Notes: generated from the letters alone by a model not told the origin. A stretch of 64,000 nucleotides of DNA from Saccharomycopsis malanga (GCA_004014935.1 CP025321.1:1302001-1366000), one strand, 5' to 3'; positions 38,823 through 48,668 are shown, counted from the first letter of the stretch. Program-made: numbers and translations.

Positions 38823-39325
38823 AGATACTTTTAGGTTCCATTATTTTAATTCACATCCTGTTAGTTTATAGTAGGAAACTCTTCAACTATTTAGGATCTT
38901 TTCAAAACTTGAAATGTCCTGTATCATTGGTGGTAAACATCATTCATATCATTTGATTGACCAGATATATTAAACCCCCTTATTCTCTGTTTTGCTCTTC
39001 TTGTAGTCTTTCTCCCTATTTCTCAACAGACTGGCTAGTCAATACTCATAGCCACTCGTTTCGATACACTTATGAGTCTACACAATGGCCTACAGCCTTC
39101 GATTACCTTTTAGGCATCTCATTGTTCTAATTTACTATTTATGACTCTATTTCCTCCTTCAGCCTTCTTCTATCTTTTTATATCTTTTTATATCATCAGT
39201 TACTTAGTTACCCCTTCTCCGCTCAATACAAATCCATCTTAATATTACATATCCAAGCTGCAATTTGTACAAACCATTGTAAAGCTTCTTGCCGGTGATT
39301 GTGAGCAAGATTTTTACATACTTTT

Positions 39326-39546
39326 GCCTGTGGGCCGGTGGCTACTGTTCACGGAGAAGAGAAGAACCCCTGGCATAATAGTTTAACACACAATGCTCTT
39401 GGAACAGAAAAAAAAAAGGCTAACAGGCTCAAGGGTGAAAAAATTAAGTTTTCCCCATTGAGTTTTACCAAGTTCCTTTGGACATATCGCATATATAGAA
39501 AACTGATCTTCACTGGGCTCGCAATATAAGATATTAATACAATAAG
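39326..39546 (+). mobile_element. Family-A SINE, subfamily A2, with 10-bp target-site duplication
   Basis: GGCCGGTGGCTACTGTTCAC with GGAGAAGAGAAG, TGGCATAATAGTTTAACACA, AACAGGCTCAAGGGTGAAAA, AGTTTTACCAAGTTCCTTTG, GAAAACTGATCTTCACTGGG and GATATTAATA are present. The 10-bp word ACATACTTTT stands directly before it (39316-39325) and directly after it (39547-39556), which is strong evidence of a retroposition event. Confidence 0.85.
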
Positions 39547-39767
39547 ACATACTTTTACAGGCAGTAGAGAGACATTAGTTTTTTTCAAAATGTGTCCGAA
39601 ATTCAATGCATTGCGTTTCTAACAGATGAGCTAACAAGTGCTTAATAAATGTCATTCATTTTTCAAATCACCATTAATATTAAAACTTCATTATAACATG
39701 CACTAATCTGCGTACAAATGTTGAAATATGTACACTTATGTACCAATATGCACTGACAATGCGACAT

Positions 39768-39797
39768 CTCATCGGTGAAAAAAAAAATTTTTTTTCT
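39768..39797 (+). promoter_or_regulatory. PAC and RRPE motif pair in the REI1 promoter
   Basis: CTCATCG (39768-39774, the PAC box GATGAG on the other strand) is followed after two bases by a run of A then T (39777-39797) matching the RRPE form GAAAAATTTT. This close pair is the known signature of ribosome-biogenesis promoters in yeasts and fits REI1, which starts about 100 bp downstream. Confidence 0.75.
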
Positions 39798-39893
39798 GCA
39801 TTTTTCGTATATTTATAATTATCTAATTATCATCACAGTAGTGATTAGAGTAAAAGGAGTTGAAGAAGGATAGTTGATACGACGATACCAAAA

Positions 39894-41171
39894 ATGAGTT
39901 CGTTCACGTGTAATACTTGTGGATTGGCATTTGCCAGTGCAGATGGGCAAAGAAACCATATGAAGTCGGATTGGCATAGATATAATTTGAAGAGAAGAGT
40001 GGCCCAACTTCCTTCTATTTCGTTAGATGTTTTCAATGAGAAAGTCAGCAAGTTATCTATCAATGGAGTTGAAGACGAAGAAGAAAAAACAGTGAAGAAA
40101 AACCAGACTGTAACTAAAAAAGAGTTGAGAAGACAAAAGAAGGAGGAATTGATAAGACAGAAAAGAGAACTTTTGGAGAAGGCTAGAGCAGACATATTGA
40201 ATGGACAAAGAGTGGTTGAGAATAAACAACAGTCGGAGGAGCAGAAGCTTGTTGAGAAGAAGGATAAACGAGATGAGCCAAAAGAAGAAACAGAAATAAA
40301 AGAAGAACCAAACGTAGAAAAGGAAGAATCAAACGTAGAAAAGGAAGGAATAAATGTAGAAAAGGGAGAAACAGATGAACAAATTTCTGAAGAAGCACAA
40401 GCTGACAAATTTCTTGAAGAAAAGTTGAAAAGTCTGGTTAAAATTGATAAAATGACATGTCTTTTCTGTAAAAATCGAAGTTTTTCAGATGTGGAAACCA
40501 ATGTGATGCACATGTTTAAAAACCATGGATTATATATTCCTGAGCAGCAATTTCTTGTCAATTTGGATGGATTATTAGAATATCTTGGAGAAAAGGTTGG
40601 ATTCGGAAATGTTTGCTTGGTATGTAATTATCAAGGAAAAAATGTGGAAGCAGTTAGATCACATATGATTTCCAAATGTCATTGTAGACTACCATATGAG
40701 ACGGAAGATGAGAAACTTGAGATTTCAGAGTTTTACGATTTCTCATCAACCTACAAAAAGAAGAGCCAGATTGCTTCTGATGCTGATGAAGGCGAATGGG
40801 AAGATGTTTCAGAAGGAGAAGAAGAGGACGACGAAGAAGAAGCTAACTCTGACGACGACTATGATCCAGAAGATAATTATTTGTATAATGATGGTGTTGA
40901 GCTTTACTTGCCAAGTGGTATCAAGGTGGGTCATAGATCTCTTGCAAGATACTTTAAACAAGATTTGAAACCAGAAAAAACTGTTTCTGAAGGACAAGGA
41001 ACAGTTATTACGGCGGAAACCAGACACTTGGTCACCGTTTTGGATAGGAAAGAATTGGACGTCCAGAAAAGAGCTTGGAAGACAGAAGTCAAGGATAAGA
41101 AAAGGGATGATAAAAGATCTGCAAAACATATCAATTTCCAGAAACATTACAGAGACCCACTTTTGCAATGA
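39894..41171 (+). CDS. REI1: Cytoplasmic pre-60S ribosome maturation factor Rei1
   Basis: Rei1 (with Reh1 in post-duplication yeasts) probes the polypeptide exit tunnel of late pre-60S particles and helps release Arx1 and Alb1 in the cytosol. The 425-residue product (S. cerevisiae Rei1 393) starts with the U1-like C2H2 finger CNTCGLAFASADGQRNHMKS then DWHRYNLKRRV (residues 6-37). Two more fingers follow (CLFCKNRSFSDVETNVMHMF near 189; CLVCNYQGKNVEAVRSHMIS near 242). A Lys/Glu-rich linker with short EEPNVEKEESNVEKEG-type repeats separates fingers 1 and 2. The acidic stretch and the C-terminal basic RSAKHINFQKHYRDPLLQ end, the part that enters the tunnel, are present. Confidence 0.93.
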   Translation: MSSFTCNTCGLAFASADGQRNHMKSDWHRYNLKRRVAQLPSISLDVFNEKVSKLSINGVEDEEEKTVKKNQTVTKKELRRQKKEELIRQKRELLEKARADILNGQRVVENKQQSEEQKLVEKKDKRDEPKEETEIKEEPNVEKEESNVEKEGINVEKGETDEQISEEAQADKFLEEKLKSLVKIDKMTCLFCKNRSFSDVETNVMHMFKNHGLYIPEQQFLVNLDGLLEYLGEKVGFGNVCLVCNYQGKNVEAVRSHMISKCHCRLPYETEDEKLEISEFYDFSSTYKKKSQIASDADEGEWEDVSEGEEEDDEEEANSDDDYDPEDNYLYNDGVELYLPSGIKVGHRSLARYFKQDLKPEKTVSEGQGTVITAETRHLVTVLDRKELDVQKRAWKTEVKDKKRDDKRSAKHINFQKHYRDPLLQ

Positions 41172-41334
41172 TTCATTCTATATATTTTGTTTTGTTTCTT
41201 TTAGTTTTTTTCGGCTTACGGTTCATATTGCATAAACGTTTGAATTTAAAGTTTTGTAGTTTGCTGTTAAGTTAAACTGGGGCTCAAAGACCCAAGTTTG
41301 AATCATCATGTCTTGAAAGTTCAATTCTACATTA

Positions 41335-41560
41335 CGCTGGATGGCTCAGTGGCCAGTGCTCTCAGAGAAAACAAAAAAGACCTAACAGGAACATGGGTCC
41401 GATTCCCAAGACGAACTCTTTTACTCGCTGCTTTTTATGATGCTGATCGTAATTTCACAGACAAGTGCAACTGTCTGAAAGACGATCTAGACTAAAGCCT
41501 AGTTCTTACTTTCAATTAACTGGGTGAAAAAATAACGATATATAAGAATAAGATCGGATT
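41335..41560 (+). mobile_element. Family-A1 SINE, 5' two thirds
   Basis: GGATGGCTCAGTGGCCAGTG (A box), GACCTAACAGGAACATGG, GTCCGATTCCCAAGACGAAC (B box with one change) and the A1 body GGCAAGT-like ACAAGTGCAACTGTCTGAAA are present. It ends in ATCGGATTATGATCAGATAT, where the inverted 3' end begins. Confidence 0.8.
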
Positions 41561-41564
41561 ATGA

Positions 41565-41652
41565 TCAGATATTTCGAGTCCAGTACATATTAGTTTCATA
41601 TTTACCCGCTATGTCTAAAGGGACTTTGCAAAACCCAATGGTGAAAATCCAA
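41565..41652 (-). mobile_element. Family-A SINE 3' end, inverted, joined to an inverted family B
   Basis: The plus strand reads TTTCGAGTCCAGTACATATT, AGTTTCATATTTACCCGCTA and GGACTTTGCAAAACCCAATG. Read on the minus strand, this end directly follows the middle of a family-B copy. Confidence 0.78.
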
Positions 41653-41654
41653 TC

Positions 41655-42400
41655 AAGAACTAAGGAATAATGTCAAGAAATAAAAAAAAAGTTTCTCTGA
41701 GTGATGGAAAACACGATTTTTATGTATTATTTTTGACAAAATGGTACCTTCTCACCTAAATAATATCTATGGGCCCAATATCAAAACAAAGGACATAATA
41801 TAAAACCTTAGGATTTAACAATTGTAGAAATATAATTTGTGTATGATTTGATTTGCAGTAAAGACCCTAGAAAATAATTTAAAAGAATTAACTTTTTGTC
41901 AAAATCGACAAATTTCCGTTATATCAAATATTTATTCGGAAACTTGAGATTGTTTATTATAAATAGTACTATAATATAGCAGAAATTTTTAAAATAATGG
42001 GATATGTTTATTCAAATTAAAAAAACCTGGATAGCATAGATTTAACTTAATAAAACGATTGATGATTACTCCAAAACGTCAACAGCGCGAATCGAGTACC
42101 AAAACCCCAAGTGAGGAACGCCACACTTGTTTTTCTGCACTATTCTGCGCTATTCTGCAGTATTTTGTGTGGCGCATGGCCTAACCAACTTGGCCACCTG
42201 GCAATAGTAAGACATATAAGCATATTTCTGTTGAAAAGACAGATTATCTTCACTTTTTAAAAGTATATTTTTAATATGCCCATTTTCTGCCGAATGTATA
42301 TAAGCAGAAATAAAAGGGCTATTGGGTAATCTACGAGAATATACGAGATACTACGTCTTTTATTAGTTTGTCTATGAGGTCCGGATTGATTATAATTCGC
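41655..42400 (-). mobile_element. Family-B repeat, inverted, 3'-shortened
   Basis: On the minus strand it runs from the leader (CCTCATAGACAAACTAATAA at about 42383) through the head (GGTGGCCAAGTTGGTTAGGC at about 42200), the intact hairpin and the core (AAATATTTGATATAACGGAA). It then switches to a family-A 3' end about halfway along the usual length. Confidence 0.8.
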
Positions 42401-42749
42401 TCTACAAGGTCATTTTCATTGAATAAGGATTAAGTACTCAGTGAGTATCTGTAAAAATGGGATAATTGAACGTTTTCAATTTGAAAAAACAAAATTGGTA
42501 ATTAATAGGATGGTCAACTATCTGCGAGTAATAAATTTCATGATAAAGAATTGTACTTTTAATGGTAAACACAAGTATCCGTAGCAATTATAGTTTTAAC
42601 CTATATTTACACTCAATGATAATAGTTTCTTTTCAAGACAACACACAAATATTGAAAAGGACATGTGGCCATTTTCAATACTTTTATCAAGAAATCCAAA
42701 GTGATGACCAAAATAATTATAAAATTCAACTAATAACAATAATAGACCC

Positions 42750-42876
42750 CTGGGCCATTTGGCTCAGTGGTCCGTGCTCTCGAAGAAGAGAAAAACAAGA
42801 CCTAATAGGAACACGGGTTCGATTCCCAAGACGACTTTTACTCGCTGCTTTTTACGATGCTGAACGTGATTTCACA
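42750..42876 (+). mobile_element. Family-A1 SINE head with both Pol III boxes, 3'-truncated
   Basis: This is the best-preserved head: GGGCCATTTGGCTCAGTGGT (A box) and CACGGGTTCGATTCCCAAGA (perfect B box GGTTCGATTCC, about 65 bp later), then ACTTTTACTCGCTGCTTTTT. It stops after GATTTCACA. It lies immediately upstream of LAS21. Confidence 0.85.
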
Positions 42877-42946
42877 TAGATATGCGTATACAACGAAAAA
42901 CCGATGATAATGGCTATGACAAGTAACCAACAATAAACAACCGACA

Positions 42947-45900
42947 ATGGAGTTGCGGACAAGATGGTTAGTGCTTTTAGCGCTAACGGTTTTGCAATAT
43001 GGATGTTTCTTGCTATTTGCCAAAGGCTTTTTTCCCCCAAAGATATTGTTACCGGGAATCAATACAAATGAGAGTGTTCAGACAGTGGCTGGATCTCAAA
43101 TGTTGGAGTCTCTTTATAAGGAGCAGGAGGAGAAGTTTGACAAGTTGATATTTGTAGTTATTGATGCCTTGCGGTCGGATTTTGTATTTTCCAGCAACAG
43201 TTCAATGACAAAGTTGCATAGATTAATGAACAAAAATGCTGCCATTGGGTTCACTGGGTTTTCCAACCCGCCAACAGTGACATTGCCACGGCTCAAAGCA
43301 TTAACAACTGGGTCCATATCGAGTTTCCTAGACGCCATATTGAATATCAATGAGAATGATTCGTCATCGAATCTATCTAACCAAGACTCCTGGTTAAAAC
43401 AATTCGCTTTAGCCAACAATTCCTCAATCAATTTCTTTGGCGATGACACTTGGCTAAAGATTTTCCCTGACATGTTCACCGAGTACGAAGGAACCTCCAG
43501 TTTCTTTGTGTCTGATTTCACCGAGGTCGACAACAACGTCACTAGACATATAGAGCCTCAGCTAAGCAAAGACAGCGTGTGGGATGCCTTGATTCTACAT
43601 TATCTAGGATTGGACCATATAGGGCACAAAAATGGGCCCAATTCTGTGTTCATGCCAGCAAAGCAAACAGAGCTTGACCATATCATTGCCAACATCTACG
43701 ACAACTACATGGTTCCCAAATATGTAGACAAAAACCAGAAAACCTTGATGGTAGTGCTTGGTGACCATGGAATGAACGAAATTGGAAACCATGGAGGCTC
43801 CTCCATCAGTGAAACTTCCGCAGCTCTTGTGTTTTTATCGCCTGTCTTTGAAAACAGATCTGGGCTTTTACAGAACGATGAAAAAGTGCCTATCAATGTG
43901 AATCAAGACTACCAATACCTTCAATCTGTAAATCAAATGGACATGATACCTACATTGTGCCAGTTTTTCCATTTGCCAATCCCCAAAAACAACTTGGGTG
44001 TGCTTCTCCGTAAGTTTCTACCAAATAATGGCCTGGTGCCCTACAAATTGTTAGAGAACGCGTACCAATTCAAAGTGCTACTTGAAGTGAAATTCCGCAA
44101 ACCTTTGAGCAATCTGTATGATCCCAGTAGAGATTATAGCGACGATACTCAATATGACAAGCTAGACTCGTTGTGGCACAATTCTGTTTTGAAATATGAA
44201 GCGGATCAAATGTCAAATACAGATCTTGTTGATGCCTTGTATGAGTTTTTGCAGGAAACACAAAGTTTTCTCCAAAACTCGTCCACAAATTACAACTTGT
44301 CTCTCCTACATCAGGCCATGATCGGCTTGTTGGTCGTCACACTGGTGGCATTGTATTGTTTGATAGACATTTTGCGGAGAAACCAGTTGTTTGTGGGCGG
44401 TGCCTTCTTTATATCTTTTACTTTGATCATGGGTGCCTCTACATTTGGGTCTTCAATGGTGGAAGAAGAACACCAATTATGGTGGTTTGCTTGTCTTGTA
44501 TATTCTGTATATCTAGCAATAAGTCTAACTAAACAGTACAAAGTTTCATCCGTTGTGACGTTTTTCTTTGCCAACTTGCTATTATTTCGTTTGATTAGGT
44601 TCTGGAACAATTCTGGCCAGAAATTCAATTTTTCTGATGAATTCAATTTCATGAAACTATCCTATTATTTGTCCTCCACTCAGTACCAGAACATTGCCCT
44701 CTTCATCCTCTCCTTCGTAACACTTCTACATTCCCAGTTGATCACTAATGGCGGGATTAATCTAATTCACCCTTCAATCGCATTTGTTGCTCCTTTCACC
44801 TTGTCAATGCTCATTCTTTCTTTCAAAATCAACTTTGAACATGCCAACACCGGAGGACACAACTTCAACGGCTTTTTCCAAACAGTAGTCTCGAAAACAT
44901 CAGGAATGCTCATCAAAAAAAATGAAGATGATGTCGAGGCAGTGAAAAACATGCTTATTTTGCTTGCCCAGACCGCTTTCAAAGTAATAGCTGGGGCTAT
45001 AATCTCCAGAATCGTGCTTTTGAAAGTGAAGTATCTTTGGCTCAACAGATCCATTGATGAAAATAAAATACAGTATGTGAAAGACACAGAATCACAAGAC
45101 AATTCCATTAAACATCAGCTTGCAGGGAAAAAACCAGCTGGTAAAAAATTGGTGAAAATGAAAAAAGTGGAAAAAACTTGCAAAACTTTTATCAATGGGA
45201 ATTATCGCTTTTTATCTGACATTTCAAATTTGGTCACAATGCTTTTGATAATGCAGACAAAATTGGAAAATATTGGCCTTTATCTTGTTTTTTTTCTTAT
45301 CAGAGAGCTCACTTTGAAATCTATAAATTTTGTTGTAAAAAATGAAATGGATAAAGTTATACAAGGTTTCAATCAACCAGACACTTCAGAAAATACCGAA
45401 AGTTCTGTTAATGAAAAATTGTTCGTTGAACTCAGAGCCAAAGCTCAATTGATCACAGACCAGAAACTTCATTTGAAACTCGCCTTTTATATCACCATCC
45501 AAACTCTCATCTTGCAAAACTTGTCTTTCTTCCAGTTTGCGTTCACTAACTCGCTTTCTACCGTGGATCTCGCAAATGCATACAATGGAAACCGCAGCTA
45601 TAACTTGGTCCTCATTGGGGTGCTCACATTTGTCTCCAATTTCGCCGGCACTATATATTGGTCGGTAAACTCCTTAATATGGCTTTACGATAACATCTTG
45701 GTAAATAACGGTAAAGGCGTCTTTTATTTTTCGTCAAAAGTCAAATGGGATATGTTCTATATACGCTACTTGGTATCATTCACCTTTTACACTCTGTTTG
45801 GGTTGTTCTTGTGCATAGCTTGCTACAGCTTGAGATACCACTTGTTCATTTGGACAGTGTTTTCTCCAAAACTATTATTCTTTGCTGCTTGGAACTTTTT

Positions 45901-45955
45901 GGTCAATGGGGTTGTGGAGTTGATCATTGCATTGTTATTGTTTGTATATAATTGA
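42947..45955 (+). CDS. LAS21: GPI ethanolamine-phosphate transferase Las21 (Gpi7)
   Basis: Las21 adds ethanolamine phosphate to the second mannose of GPI anchors in the ER membrane (PIG-G type). The 1002-residue product starts with a signal-anchor helix (residues about 6-27) and FFPPKILLPG, a Las21 marker. The lumenal alkaline-phosphatase-like domain (about 60-420) carries metal-binding motifs VVIDALRSDF, LGLDHIGHKNGPNS and LGDHGMNEIGNHGG. About a dozen membrane segments follow to the C-terminus. IGHKNGPNSVFMPAKQTELD favours Las21 over Gpi13 and Mcd4, which have a different sequence there. It is longer than S. cerevisiae Las21 (830), with extra length in the membrane part. Confidence 0.88.
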   Translation: MELRTRWLVLLALTVLQYGCFLLFAKGFFPPKILLPGINTNESVQTVAGSQMLESLYKEQEEKFDKLIFVVIDALRSDFVFSSNSSMTKLHRLMNKNAAIGFTGFSNPPTVTLPRLKALTTGSISSFLDAILNINENDSSSNLSNQDSWLKQFALANNSSINFFGDDTWLKIFPDMFTEYEGTSSFFVSDFTEVDNNVTRHIEPQLSKDSVWDALILHYLGLDHIGHKNGPNSVFMPAKQTELDHIIANIYDNYMVPKYVDKNQKTLMVVLGDHGMNEIGNHGGSSISETSAALVFLSPVFENRSGLLQNDEKVPINVNQDYQYLQSVNQMDMIPTLCQFFHLPIPKNNLGVLLRKFLPNNGLVPYKLLENAYQFKVLLEVKFRKPLSNLYDPSRDYSDDTQYDKLDSLWHNSVLKYEADQMSNTDLVDALYEFLQETQSFLQNSSTNYNLSLLHQAMIGLLVVTLVALYCLIDILRRNQLFVGGAFFISFTLIMGASTFGSSMVEEEHQLWWFACLVYSVYLAISLTKQYKVSSVVTFFFANLLLFRLIRFWNNSGQKFNFSDEFNFMKLSYYLSSTQYQNIALFILSFVTLLHSQLITNGGINLIHPSIAFVAPFTLSMLILSFKINFEHANTGGHNFNGFFQTVVSKTSGMLIKKNEDDVEAVKNMLILLAQTAFKVIAGAIISRIVLLKVKYLWLNRSIDENKIQYVKDTESQDNSIKHQLAGKKPAGKKLVKMKKVEKTCKTFINGNYRFLSDISNLVTMLLIMQTKLENIGLYLVFFLIRELTLKSINFVVKNEMDKVIQGFNQPDTSENTESSVNEKLFVELRAKAQLITDQKLHLKLAFYITIQTLILQNLSFFQFAFTNSLSTVDLANAYNGNRSYNLVLIGVLTFVSNFAGTIYWSVNSLIWLYDNILVNNGKGVFYFSSKVKWDMFYIRYLVSFTFYTLFGLFLCIACYSLRYHLFIWTVFSPKLLFFAAWNFLVNGVVELIIALLLFVYN

Positions 45956-46552
45956 TTGTTTGATTGTATATTCATTGAAATAATGTTTTTGTTTTCTATG
46001 AAAGTGTATAATGTTAATACTTTTTGTTTCAAACGGAGAATGTGAAAGCGAAAGAAGTACAAAAGATTAGTGATTATACAGAGTCATAATCAGGCTCAAG
46101 TTATTTGTTTTTTGAAAAGACCTAAAAGGCTCAAGGGTGAGAAGGTTATGATCAGCAGGACATGATCAGGTTTTATCAAGTCTCTTTTGAAATAGCGCAT
46201 ATACAAAACTATGTAATCTGTAGCTGAAATAGAAGTAGAAATGCGTAGGATTTTGAAAAGTCGGGACGAATCATGGTTCTACCTTTTTATCATTATAAAA
46301 TGACAAAGTATTAATATTAATCAAATTGATTTCAAACTGTCATTGTTTATAGTAGAATTATTTATATACGAAGTTGATGTGTACTACGTTTCAAATACAA
46401 GTCTATTGTTAATATGTGGTTTGCGCAAGTGGTAGCCATATATTTATTATTTACAAGACTTTGTTTACAAAAAGTGGGGCAAACCATTATCAATAGCAAA
46501 ACAAGACGTCTAAAGTAATACGTTTCAAAAGCAAGCATCTATCAAGCCAGTA
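45956..46552. other. Convergent intergenic region with a SINE 3' half
   Basis: It holds a family-A2 3' half (46112-46222). The rest is AT-rich 3' flank of LAS21 and COQ2. Confidence 0.65.
46112..46222 (+). mobile_element. Family-A2 SINE, 5'-truncated, decayed end
   Basis: AAAAGACCTAAAAGGCTCAA, GGGTGAGAAGGTTATGATCA, GCAGGACATGATCAGGTTTT and AAATAGCGCATATACAAAAC are present. No (ATT) tail remains. Confidence 0.72.
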
Positions 46553-47704
46553 TCATATGAAACCCAACAATCTGAGAATGTAGTCAAACAAGATACCGAC
46601 AGAGAAAATTTTAGCGGAACTTACGTTATAATTGAATGCTTTCCAACAACTGTTGATATCATCCAAGTTTGTTTTTTTGATCAATTTTACGACTCTATAA
46701 GAGAAAATGGCGCCAGAGACCCAGAAACCAGGGCCTAAAGCACCATACACCCCCATGAAAGCCAAACTACTGATTTGCATTGAAGCCAAAGCGTAGGAGA
46801 TGGTTTTGGTGTTTTTGCCCCAAGCCAACGCTGTTGATTTGACGCCGGCAGCAACGTCATATTTCTTGTCTTGGTGGGCATAGATGGTGTCGTAAATCAT
46901 GGTCCAATTAAAGGTGGAGAAATATAGTGGAAGCATCAAGGCCCAATTCCAGTCTCCCATAGCAGCAAATCCTAGCAAGGTGCCCCAATTGAAGCACGCG
47001 GAAAGGACAACTTGAGGATAATATGTGAACCGTTTGAATAGTGGATATGTCATGACTAGCGAAAGAGAAGAGGCCCCCAAGAGAAAACAGTCCCATGGCA
47101 AAGACAAAAGTACCATGAGGCCTAGAGACAATTGTCCTACAAGAAACTTGTAGGCATTGGTTTTGCTCACTCTTCCACTGGCAATAGGTCTTTCTATTGT
47201 ACGAATAACCTTGTCATCGAACTTTCGGTCGAGAATATCGTTAATCGTGCAGCCTGCGCCTCTCATGATAATAGATCCAATACCAAAAAGGCCTAGCACT
47301 GAGGCTGTCTGTGCAATCGAGGAGCTCATTTCAAACCCTGCGATAAGTATTGCCCAGGCACTAGGAAGAAACAAGTACCATGTGCCAGCAGGTTTGTCCA
47401 ATCTCATAAGTTCAGCGTATGGAATCCATTTTTCAGGCAACTTGGAAACATACGGCCCTAAAGCCTTGAGTCGGGCCTCTCTTGCTACTTTCAACTCTTC
47501 TACGGTGAATAAAGGCTTTATACTACTGACAGCATTCACTTTTTGGTGATGATTAGTCATTAAGAACCGTCGAGTAGTAAATAATTCCAGCATCTTCTTG
47601 ACTCTTGTCAAATTACCACCAATTAATCCACATCTCGACCCTTTTGCTCCGCCCAACACTCTCAAACCAACAAATGGCTCCCTGATATATAGCCCTCTCA
47701 ACAT
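46553..47704 (-). CDS. COQ2: 4-hydroxybenzoate polyprenyltransferase Coq2
   Basis: Coq2 joins the polyprenyl tail to 4-hydroxybenzoate in ubiquinone synthesis, in the mitochondrial inner membrane. The first ATG in frame is at 47704, giving 383 residues; the frame upstream has no ATG. The N-terminal 50 residues are rich in Arg and Gly with few acidic residues, as a mitochondrial presequence. The UbiA family motifs are clear: MRLDKPAGTWYLFLPSAWAI, then GAGCTINDILDRKFDDKVIR (first Asp-rich motif NDxxDxxxD) and TIERPIASGRVS, and the second Asp motif YDTIYAHQDKKYDVAAGVKS. Eight or nine membrane helices are expected. The length agrees with S. cerevisiae Coq2 (372). Confidence 0.94.
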   Translation of the reverse strand: MLRGLYIREPFVGLRVLGGAKGSRCGLIGGNLTRVKKMLELFTTRRFLMTNHHQKVNAVSSIKPLFTVEELKVAREARLKALGPYVSKLPEKWIPYAELMRLDKPAGTWYLFLPSAWAILIAGFEMSSSIAQTASVLGLFGIGSIIMRGAGCTINDILDRKFDDKVIRTIERPIASGRVSKTNAYKFLVGQLSLGLMVLLSLPWDCFLLGASSLSLVMTYPLFKRFTYYPQVVLSACFNWGTLLGFAAMGDWNWALMLPLYFSTFNWTMIYDTIYAHQDKKYDVAAGVKSTALAWGKNTKTISYALASMQISSLAFMGVYGALGPGFWVSGAIFSYRVVKLIKKTNLDDINSCWKAFNYNVSSAKIFSVGILFDYILRLLGFI

Positions 47705-47871
47705 ATTTACTGCCGCTCCTTCAACCAATAACCATCAATATCAAATCCTGTCAAACCCTTTTGGTACATTATAGCCGTTAACTATATGGCAAATCAGTCG
47801 GGTAATCTTAGACATTATATGTGAAATTCCAAAGTTTGGTCGACCTTTTTTCCTAATAAGGAAATACTTTA

Positions 47872-48086
47872 AATAATAATAATAATATCTTATATTTCGA
47901 GCTCAGTATTGGTTTCGTATATATGCGCTGTCTAAAGAGACTTGGTAAAATTCAATGGGGAAAGGCCAAACATGTGTCGCTATAATCCTCTTATTCAATA
48001 TATTGGAAAGTAAGCGCTGGATTTCGTCTAGGTGATGTTTCACACTGTTGAACTTGCCTGTAAAGTTCAGCATCGTAGAAGCAACA
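47872..48086 (-). mobile_element. Family-A1 SINE, inverted, 5'-truncated, with (ATT) tail
   Basis: From the plus strand: (AAT)n, ATCTTATATTTCGAGCTCAG, TTGGTTTCGTATATATGCGC, AGACTTGGTAAAATTCAATG, GGAAAGTAAGCGCTGGATTT, TTGAACTTGCCTGTAAAGTT and CAGCATCGTAGAAGC. The head with both boxes is missing. Confidence 0.8.
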
Positions 48087-48110
48087 AGTGAAATTTGTTT
48101 TAAACTTGGG

Positions 48111-48230
48111 TATAAAATAATATAAAATAATATAAAATAATATAAAATAATATAAAATAATATAAAATAATATAAAATAATATAAAATAATATAAAATAA
48201 TATAAAATAATATAAAATAATATAAAATAA
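48111..48230. repeat. Perfect 10-bp minisatellite, 12 copies of TATAAAATAA
   Basis: Twelve identical decamers lie head to tail. The unit contains a TATA-like TATAAAA, spaced at one helical turn. Confidence 0.98.
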
Positions 48231-48590
48231 TACTAAATGTAGACTACAAAGTGTAGAATAGAATAAATTAAACAACGCTTCTTCTTATCTAGGTCCAGAT
48301 AGTTCTACTTGCATTGTATATCTAGCACCCTTTTGAAAATAGGAAAAGAAAGCTTTAGCTATCATAGAGTTTTTGATCAACTCCAAACCATTTCTGAGCT
48401 TATGTGATGTTCTTCTTGCTGAGTTGTCCATTTCCTGCCTGTGCTATCGTGATCTACTGTTGGAATTTGAAATACTTGTTGATCTGTATTAATAGCAGTT
48501 GAAATAAATTCCAAGCTTCTGTAGCTTTGCTAAAATCAATTGATAGTATACACAATGTTTCGAGCCGAAATATATATCAATTACTTATGA

Positions 48591-48668
48591 ACGCGATATT
48601 TCGAGCTTGGTGCATGACTGTTTCGTATATATGCTCTAGGTCTAGAGGGACTCGGTAAAAGCCAATAA
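48591..48668 (-). mobile_element. Family-A SINE 3' end, inverted
   Basis: GATATTTCGAGCTTGGTGCA, TGTTTCGTATATATGCTCTA and GGGACTCGGTAAAAGCCAAT are present on the plus strand. Confidence 0.72.

Larger units (their letters stand above)
38593..39893. other. 1.3-kb tandem intergenic region with two A2 SINEs
   Basis: Two same-strand family-A2 SINEs (38619-38822 and 39326-39546) lie 500 bp apart. The REI1 promoter with a PAC/RRPE pair is at 39768-39797. The space between the SINEs is AT- and CT-rich with no gene seen. Confidence 0.75.
41172..42946. other. 1.8-kb intergenic region with A and B repeats in both orientations
   Basis: A family-A1 5' part on the plus strand (41335-41560) is followed at once by an inverted family-A 3' end (41565-41652), then an inverted family-B copy (41655-42400). 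A family-A1 head follows (42750-42876), only 70 bp before the LAS21 start codon. Confidence 0.75.

Noticed and set aside
42750-42876. Possible tRNA gene with perfect B box
   Set aside because: The 7-base segments expected to form the acceptor stem do not pair, and the same sequence recurs as a dispersed repeat.
47991-48275. 94-codon minus-strand frame
   Set aside because: It arises from the TATAAAATAA minisatellite and a SINE, with only Tyr, Phe, Leu and Ile.
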